A DNA stretch of 9,097 bases from an uncultured Erysipelotrichaceae bacterium. GTDB lineage: Bacteria; Bacillota_I; Bacilli_A; Erysipelotrichales; Erysipelotrichaceae. This document shows, in pieces, positions 6,407 to 9,097 of the stretch. Location: the NCBI GenBank assembly GCA_946621045.1, contig CAMOOA010000042.1:1-9097 (forward strand), in the 5' to 3' direction. The position numbers were made by a program, and so were the translations under genes. How positions within the stretch are numbered: position 1 is the first letter of the stretch; every line of letters begins with the position of its first letter. The notes beneath the pieces were generated by a model, which had not been told where the DNA came from, searched no databases, and saw only the letters and a program-made list of their open reading frames with translations.

Positions 6407-7714
6407 TCAGAACCGGTGATATACGAATACGGATGATTTGCCGGCAAGACGGATGCCTGATGAGGGATCCGTCTTTTTTCCGGTCCTCAGGTCAATTCCT
6501 TCCGGCACCGGAATGTCGGAGCGGACATCGGCTTCCTGATCGGAGATGTTGATCGCAAAGAAGAGAATTCCATGCTCATCCGTGCGGGTGAATGCCCACT
6601 GCTCATTGCGGGAGAAGACCTGGCGGTAATCGCCATATGTAAGCGCGGAACAGGTTCTGCGGAATTCAGAGAGCTGGGCGATATGATTGCAGAGGCTGTT
6701 CCATTCCGGCTGTTCAATATGCGGACGCAGATCCGCATCGCTGTGGGACGTGCGTTTTCCCTCGATGCCCCATTCGCTTCCGTAGTAGATGCAGGGGATG
6801 CCGGGCATCGCAAAGATCAGATCATAGGTCAGCGGAAGATCGTTTGGATCGCTGAGCACGGAGGCCAGACGGTCCACGTCATGATTGTCCGCAAAGCTCA
6901 GAAGATGTTTTCCGCGGTAGAGGCACCAGGGATCGGGGCCGAACTGGCGGTTGAGCGAATAGCCGATCTCAAAGAGATTGCGGGAGTTCATCGATGAGAA
7001 CAGTCCCTTGCGGCATTCATAGTTTGTCACACTGTCAAGACCTCCGTCATTGAACAGCACATTGTAGTCGCCGCCGATCATCTCGCCGATCAGGATCAGA
7101 TCCGGGTGCGCCGCATGAAGGCGGTCAGACAGCTCCCGCATAAACGAACGGTCAAGGCAGTAGGCCACATCCAGGCGGATGCCGTCGATGTGATACATCG
7201 AGATCCAGGATTCAACGGCCTCAAACAGATAGTTCCGAACCTCCGGATTGTGAAGATTCAGACTGACGAGCTCATTGTGGCCTTCCCAGTTTCCGTAGGT
7301 GAAGCCGTCCTGTGCCCAGGAGTCATTGAAGTTGATATGGAACCAGTCTTTGTACGGGCTGTCCCATTTGCGCTGAATAACATCCTGAAAGAAGGGGAAT
7401 CCCCGGCCGACATGGTTGAACACGCCGTCCAGGATCACGCCGATGCCGGCGGAATGCAGGGCATCGCAGACCTTCTGAAAATCCTCATTTGTGCCGAGGC
7501 GGCAGTCGATCTTTGTAAAGTCGCGGGTGTCATATCCGTGACGGTCGCTTTCAAACACCGGATTGAACATGACCCGGGTAATGCCGAGTTTCTGAAAATG
7601 CGGGATCCAGCCGCATACCTGCAGGATGCGGTGCTCAAGAATGCCGTCGTTTTCCTTCGGTGCGCCGCAGAACCCGAGCGGGTAGATCTGATATACAACC
7701 TGATTAAAGTCCAT
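6407..7714 (-). CDS. GH13 alpha-glucan hydrolase (alpha-amylase family), cytoplasmic
   Basis: 435 residues; hydrolyses or transfers alpha-1,4-glucosidic bonds in maltodextrin-like sugars by a retaining mechanism. The four GH13 regions are present: I DGVFNH at 96-101; II GIRLDVAY at 178-185 with nucleophile Asp182; III LIGEMIG with acid/base Glu211; IV FADNHD at 274-279 with Asp279. The (beta/alpha)8 barrel begins at once (VVYQIYPLGF), with no signal peptide and no N-terminal beta domain of the neopullulanase type; a short beta domain closes the C-terminus. Exact specificity (maltogenic, alpha-glucosidase or cyclodextrinase) cannot be read off. The ATG at 7714 has an AAAGG site just upstream and overlaps the end of the nudC-like gene by 11 bases, suggesting coupled translation. 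Its stop abuts the stop of the fusion gene on the other strand. No minus-strand terminator was seen just beyond. Confidence 0.93.
   Translation of the reverse strand: MDFNQVVYQIYPLGFCGAPKENDGILEHRILQVCGWIPHFQKLGITRVMFNPVFESDRHGYDTRDFTKIDCRLGTNEDFQKVCDALHSAGIGVILDGVFNHVGRGFPFFQDVIQRKWDSPYKDWFHINFNDSWAQDGFTYGNWEGHNELVSLNLHNPEVRNYLFEAVESWISMYHIDGIRLDVAYCLDRSFMRELSDRLHAAHPDLILIGEMIGGDYNVLFNDGGLDSVTNYECRKGLFSSMNSRNLFEIGYSLNRQFGPDPWCLYRGKHLLSFADNHDVDRLASVLSDPNDLPLTYDLIFAMPGIPCIYYGSEWGIEGKRTSHSDADLRPHIEQPEWNSLCNHIAQLSEFRRTCSALTYGDYRQVFSRNEQWAFTRTDEHGILFFAINISDQEADVRSDIPVPEGIDLRTGKKTDPSSGIRLAGKSSVFVYHRF
6446..6479 (+). terminator. intrinsic terminator for the plus-strand operon, inside the GH13 gene
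   Basis: AAGACGGAT (6446-6454) pairs with ATCCGTCTT (6467-6475). Inside, CCT and AGG pair around GATG, leaving one G-G mismatch. The stem runs into six T's (6474-6479). Read on the minus strand the hairpin has no U-run after it, so it works only for plus-strand transcription from the fusion gene. It lies 40 to 73 bases past that gene's stop, within the last 25 codons of the opposing GH13 gene. Confidence 0.85.
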
Positions 7715-8525
7715 GTTTCACCTTTCCTGCCCGGAAGTACCGGATCATATCCGAAGTCAGAGACGCCTGTCCGGGCACATCGTAGCTGTCATCGGGCTTC
7801 TTCCAGACAGCGGATTTCAGCTCATGGCGGTCGAGACTGATACTTCCCTCCTCCACATCGCAGAAGAATCCGAACAGCAGGGATTCGGAGAACGACCAGG
7901 GCTGTGATTTATAGTAGCGGAGGTTCGTGACCGAAAGACCTGTTTCCTCTTTGACCTCGCGGATCACGCATTCCTCCACGGTTTCGCCGATCTCGCAGTA
8001 TCCTGCAACGAGCGCGTCATGGCGGTATTCGCCGTGTGAGATCGCATACTGTGTGATGAGAATCTCATTATCCCGGTTCAGAACGCCGACAATGACAGCC
8101 GGGTTGATCCGGGGATAGATGATGTTTCCGCACTCCGGACAGCGCATTGCGCGCTCCTTTCCGTCCGGGATCATCTGCCTGCCGCAGGCGCCGCAGAAGC
8201 GGTTGTTTCTCTGCCAGCGGTAGAGCTGCCAGCCGGTGACGCAGGCAAAGCCGAGATGCTGAGGCTCATAATAGCGCGCAAAGTTGATGTTCAGTGAAAT
8301 GGCGCCGCCGGTCTGCGGAATCTCGGTCAGAAAGAAGGCGGTATCATCCACCGAAAAGAGATAGACAAATTCATGGCGGTGATCCAGTTCGCCGTAATGA
8401 AAAAAGGTGCGGTCCGATTTCAGGATCGCGTTTCTGCCGTCATAGCCGAAAACGATGTCATCGTTCTGCGGTGTACGGGGCTTCCACTCGTTGCGGAAGA
8501 CGTGAGGTTCGATTTCATGTATCAT
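7704..8525 (-). CDS. nudC: NudC-type NAD(H) pyrophosphatase / RNA deNADding Nudix hydrolase
   Basis: 273 residues. NudC cleaves NAD(H) to NMN(H) and AMP and removes NAD caps from RNA 5' ends in characterised bacteria. Order seen: a divergent N-terminal domain (1-105); a four-cysteine zinc ribbon with Cys111, Cys114, Cys129 and Cys132; then the Nudix fold with a complete Nudix box at 175-197 (G-x5-E-x7-REVKEETGL). It is followed by SQPWSFSES at 207-215, the NAD-specificity motif (SQPWPFPxS) that separates NudC from other Nudix enzymes. Length fits NudC (about 260 aa). The start at 8525 has no good SD but follows a promoter and hairpin by a short distance; MIHEIEPHVF is a plausible N-terminus. 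First gene of the minus-strand operon with the GH13 gene, overlapping it by 11 bases. Confidence 0.93.
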   Translation of the reverse strand: MIHEIEPHVFRNEWKPRTPQNDDIVFGYDGRNAILKSDRTFFHYGELDHRHEFVYLFSVDDTAFFLTEIPQTGGAISLNINFARYYEPQHLGFACVTGWQLYRWQRNNRFCGACGRQMIPDGKERAMRCPECGNIIYPRINPAVIVGVLNRDNEILITQYAISHGEYRHDALVAGYCEIGETVEECVIREVKEETGLSVTNLRYYKSQPWSFSESLLFGFFCDVEEGSISLDRHELKSAVWKKPDDSYDVPGQASLTSDMIRYFRAGKVKHGL

Positions 8526-8533
8526 AGTTTCAC

Positions 8534-8554
8534 AAAAAATCCCGGATAACCGGG
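8534..8554 (-). terminator. terminator-like hairpin in the nudC 5' leader
   Basis: On the minus strand CCCGG (8554-8550) and CCGGG (8545-8541) pair around a 4-base loop and run through one A into six T's (8539-8534). The T-run ends only 8 bases before the nudC ATG, and there is no obvious SD after it. The stem is short (5 bp) but all G-C. It may cause early termination or pausing, or serve as a 5' stabilising hairpin. Confidence 0.5.
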
Positions 8555-8566
8555 CCCAACAAAATT

Positions 8567-8595
8567 ATTATAGGGGATAAAAAAACAAAATTAAA
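8567..8595 (-). promoter_or_regulatory. promoter of the nudC-GH13 operon
   Basis: On the minus strand there is a perfect -10 box TATAAT (8572-8567). The -35 is weak: TTTAAT (8595-8590), with a 17-base T-rich spacer. The predicted start near 8560 gives a leader of about 35 bases containing the GC-rich hairpin. It is back to back with the plus-strand leader transcript. Confidence 0.6.
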
Positions 8596-8598
8596 GAC

Positions 8599-8626
8599 TG
8601 TTCAAAATATATGTAAAAGCTATATT
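8599..8626 (+). promoter_or_regulatory. possible promoter of the plus-strand leader
   Basis: A -10-like TATATT (8621-8626) is preceded 16 bases upstream by TGTTCA (8599-8604), a poor -35. The area is strongly AT-rich and lies just before the SD and short ORF at 8652-8693, so a promoter is expected here. The exact boxes are uncertain. Confidence 0.3.
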
Positions 8627-8666
8627 GAAGGTGTAAAGAGAAACTGAACCCAAGGAGGTACAGAAC

Positions 8667-8693
8667 ATGAAGAAGGTGCTTCTCGAATATTAA
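8667..8693 (+). CDS. 8-codon leader peptide MKKVLLEY
   Basis: A full-strength SD (AAGGAGG, 8652-8658) stands 8 bases before ATG 8667. The frame reads only MKKVLLEY before TAA at 8691-8693. So strong an SD on so short an ORF in a leader suggests ribosome positioning rather than a functional peptide. The stop codon overlaps the first arm of a pair of competing hairpins, as in classic attenuators. The codons are not a run of one amino acid, so the sensed signal is not obvious. It is not known to be translated. Confidence 0.5.
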   Translation: MKKVLLEY

Positions 8694-8730
8694 TTCAGGT
8701 TCTCTGAATAACGCAGAACATTCAGGGAAC
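8693..8730 (+). promoter_or_regulatory. mutually exclusive leader hairpins
   Basis: ATTCAG at 8693-8698 can pair with CTGAAT at 8704-8709 (6 bp, 5-base loop). Alternatively GTTCTCTGAAT at 8699-8709 can pair with ATTCAGGGAAC at 8720-8730 (11 bp including one G-U, 10-base loop). The two folds share CTGAAT, so only one can form. A ribosome halted at the leader-peptide stop would cover the first arm and favour the second, longer fold. Confidence 0.5.
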
Positions 8731-8761
8731 GGGATCATCCTCAGAATCAAAAAGAAAGAAA

Positions 8762-8886
8762 GTCTGCGATGAGGACAGACCAATGGACAAGTTCAACCAG
8801 TAAAACTGAATGATTCAATCATCCGGAGCGATCCGGAAGAAATAAGGTACCAATACCTATCTGCGGAAGAAACAAGAAAAACCGCA
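8762..8886 (+). ncRNA. structured part of the aminopeptidase-gene leader RNA, class not recognised
   Basis: A chain of small helices is visible: GTCTG/CAGAC (8762-8766 with 8776-8780); TCCGGA/TCCGGA closed by a GCGA tetraloop of GNRA type (8822-8837); AGGTA/TACCT with a CCAA loop (8845-8858); and TGCGG/CCGCA (8862-8866 with 8882-8886). The bases between them are A-rich. A second tiny ORF, MDKFNQ (8783-8803), has GAGGA 7 bases upstream. I do not recognise a known riboswitch class, and the T-box signature is absent. It may be a leader or a stand-alone small RNA ending at the terminator. Confidence 0.35.
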
Positions 8887-8899
8887 AAAAAGTGAAAAC

Positions 8900-8942
8900 A
8901 GGATTCCGAAGCTGCAGATAATCTGCACCGGAATCCTTTTTT
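8900..8942 (+). terminator. strong intrinsic terminator ahead of the aminopeptidase gene, with possible antiterminator
   Basis: AGGATTCCG (8900-8908) pairs with CGGAATCCT (8929-8937), and an inner self-complementary TGCAGAT/ATCTGCA extends the stem. Six T's follow (8937-8942). Upstream, TATCTGCGG (8858-8866) is complementary over 9 positions (one G-U) to CTGCAGATA (8912-8920), part of the terminator's inner 5' arm. That pairing would compete with both the inner terminator stem and the TGCGG/CCGCA hairpin. The terminator itself is clear; the switch is inference. Confidence 0.8.
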
Positions 8943-8945
8943 ATA

Positions 8946-8970
8946 TATAATATAGGTCGGTTAGTGAGGA
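8946..8970 (+). promoter_or_regulatory. possible -10 box and ribosome binding site of the aminopeptidase gene
   Basis: TATAAT occurs at 8946-8951, right after the terminator's T-run, but no -35 is found 16-18 bases upstream, where the terminator stem lies. The gene may have its own weak promoter here or depend on read-through from the leader. GAGGA (8966-8970) is 6 bases before ATG 8977 and is the ribosome binding site. Confidence 0.45.
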
Positions 8971-8976
8971 CAAAAT

Positions 8977-9097
8977 ATGTTGACTGTTGATGAACGAATC
9001 AAAGAAGTAAGAAAACTGATGAAGCAGCGGCACATTGATGTGTACTATGTGCCGAATGAGGATGACCATCTTTCCGATGAGTACACGGCGCCGTATT
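8977..9097 (+). CDS. Xaa-Pro aminopeptidase, M24B family, N-terminal end (partial)
   Basis: Forty codons are present before the window ends. The N-terminus has the creatinase_N pattern of M24B aminopeptidases: an amphipathic helix (VDERIKEVRKLMKQRHID) followed by VYYVPNEDDHLSDEY, matching the usual YIVPSxDxHxSEY segment of Xaa-Pro aminopeptidases. These are cytoplasmic metalloenzymes that remove an N-terminal residue before proline. The metal-binding catalytic domain lies outside the window, so activity cannot be judged. Start chosen from GAGGA 6 bases upstream. It is preceded by a 280-base leader with an intrinsic terminator. Confidence 0.85.
   Translation, partial: MLTVDERIKEVRKLMKQRHIDVYYVPNEDDHLSDEYTAPY

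Noticed and set aside
7106..7840. Plus-strand open frame of 244 codons opposite the GH13 gene
   Set aside because: Antisense shadow; the GH13 catalytic motifs on the minus strand are complete and the plus-strand product resembles nothing.
8568..8783. Minus-strand 71-codon open frame upstream of nudC
   Set aside because: Phe/Leu-rich translation of an AT-rich leader, no clear SD, ends on top of the nudC promoter, no family resemblance.
8840..8870. T-box riboswitch, suggested by AAGGTACC near a terminator
   Set aside because: The conserved AGGGTGGTACCGCG-type antiterminator sequence and the stem I features are absent.
8640..8942. tmRNA, SRP RNA, RNase P RNA or 6S RNA
   Set aside because: None of the conserved core sequences of these RNAs were recognised, and there is no tRNA-like or long closing helix.

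Overview
The window looks like part of a chromosome from a Bacillota (Firmicutes) bacterium of moderate GC content. The order comFC-like, secA, prfB is a Bacillus-like arrangement, here without the hpf gene that separates comFC and secA in B. subtilis. Shine-Dalgarno sites are strong and the secA promoter is of the sigma-A type. Erysipelotrichia is a guess from overall feel, not something the sequence proves. There is no sign of plasmid, phage integration, IS element or CRISPR.

Layout. (1) 1-170: the 3' end of a ComF-type phosphoribosyltransferase gene. (2) 189-217: a near-consensus promoter driving secA (254-2647), whose SecA lacks the usual C-terminal zinc-binding tail. (3) prfB (2658-3759), release factor 2, read through an in-frame UGA by programmed +1 frameshifting. 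The site is CUU UGA C, but the usual upstream SD-like stimulator is missing. (4) After a 37-base gap holding a 10-bp palindrome comes a single 869-codon ORF (3797-6406). It joins an RluA-type pseudouridine synthase, an acidic linker, one transmembrane helix, Ig-like domains, a Ser-Pro spacer and a phage-tail-lysozyme-type peptidoglycan hydrolase. This is the most unusual object in the window. (5) A convergent minus-strand pair follows: a NudC-type NAD(H) pyrophosphatase (8525-7704) overlapping by 11 bases a cytoplasmic GH13 alpha-glucan hydrolase (7714-6407). The stop codons of the fusion gene and the GH13 gene abut with no gap, and the plus-strand terminator lies inside the GH13 coding sequence. 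(6) 8526-8976: a 451-base intergenic region with a minus-strand promoter and leader hairpin for nudC. On the plus strand it holds what looks like an attenuation-type leader: a strong SD, an 8-codon ORF, mutually exclusive hairpins, a GNRA-capped hairpin, a possible antiterminator and a strong intrinsic terminator. (7) 8977-end: the start of an M24B Xaa-Pro aminopeptidase gene.

How the parts fit. secA and prfB appear to form one translationally tight operon (the prfB SD overlaps the secA stop codon), with the fusion gene probably at its end before the terminator at 6446-6479. The nudC-GH13 pair is a separate opposing operon linking NAD(H)/RNA-cap hydrolysis and maltodextrin breakdown only by position. 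The aminopeptidase gene is possibly controlled by premature termination in its long leader.
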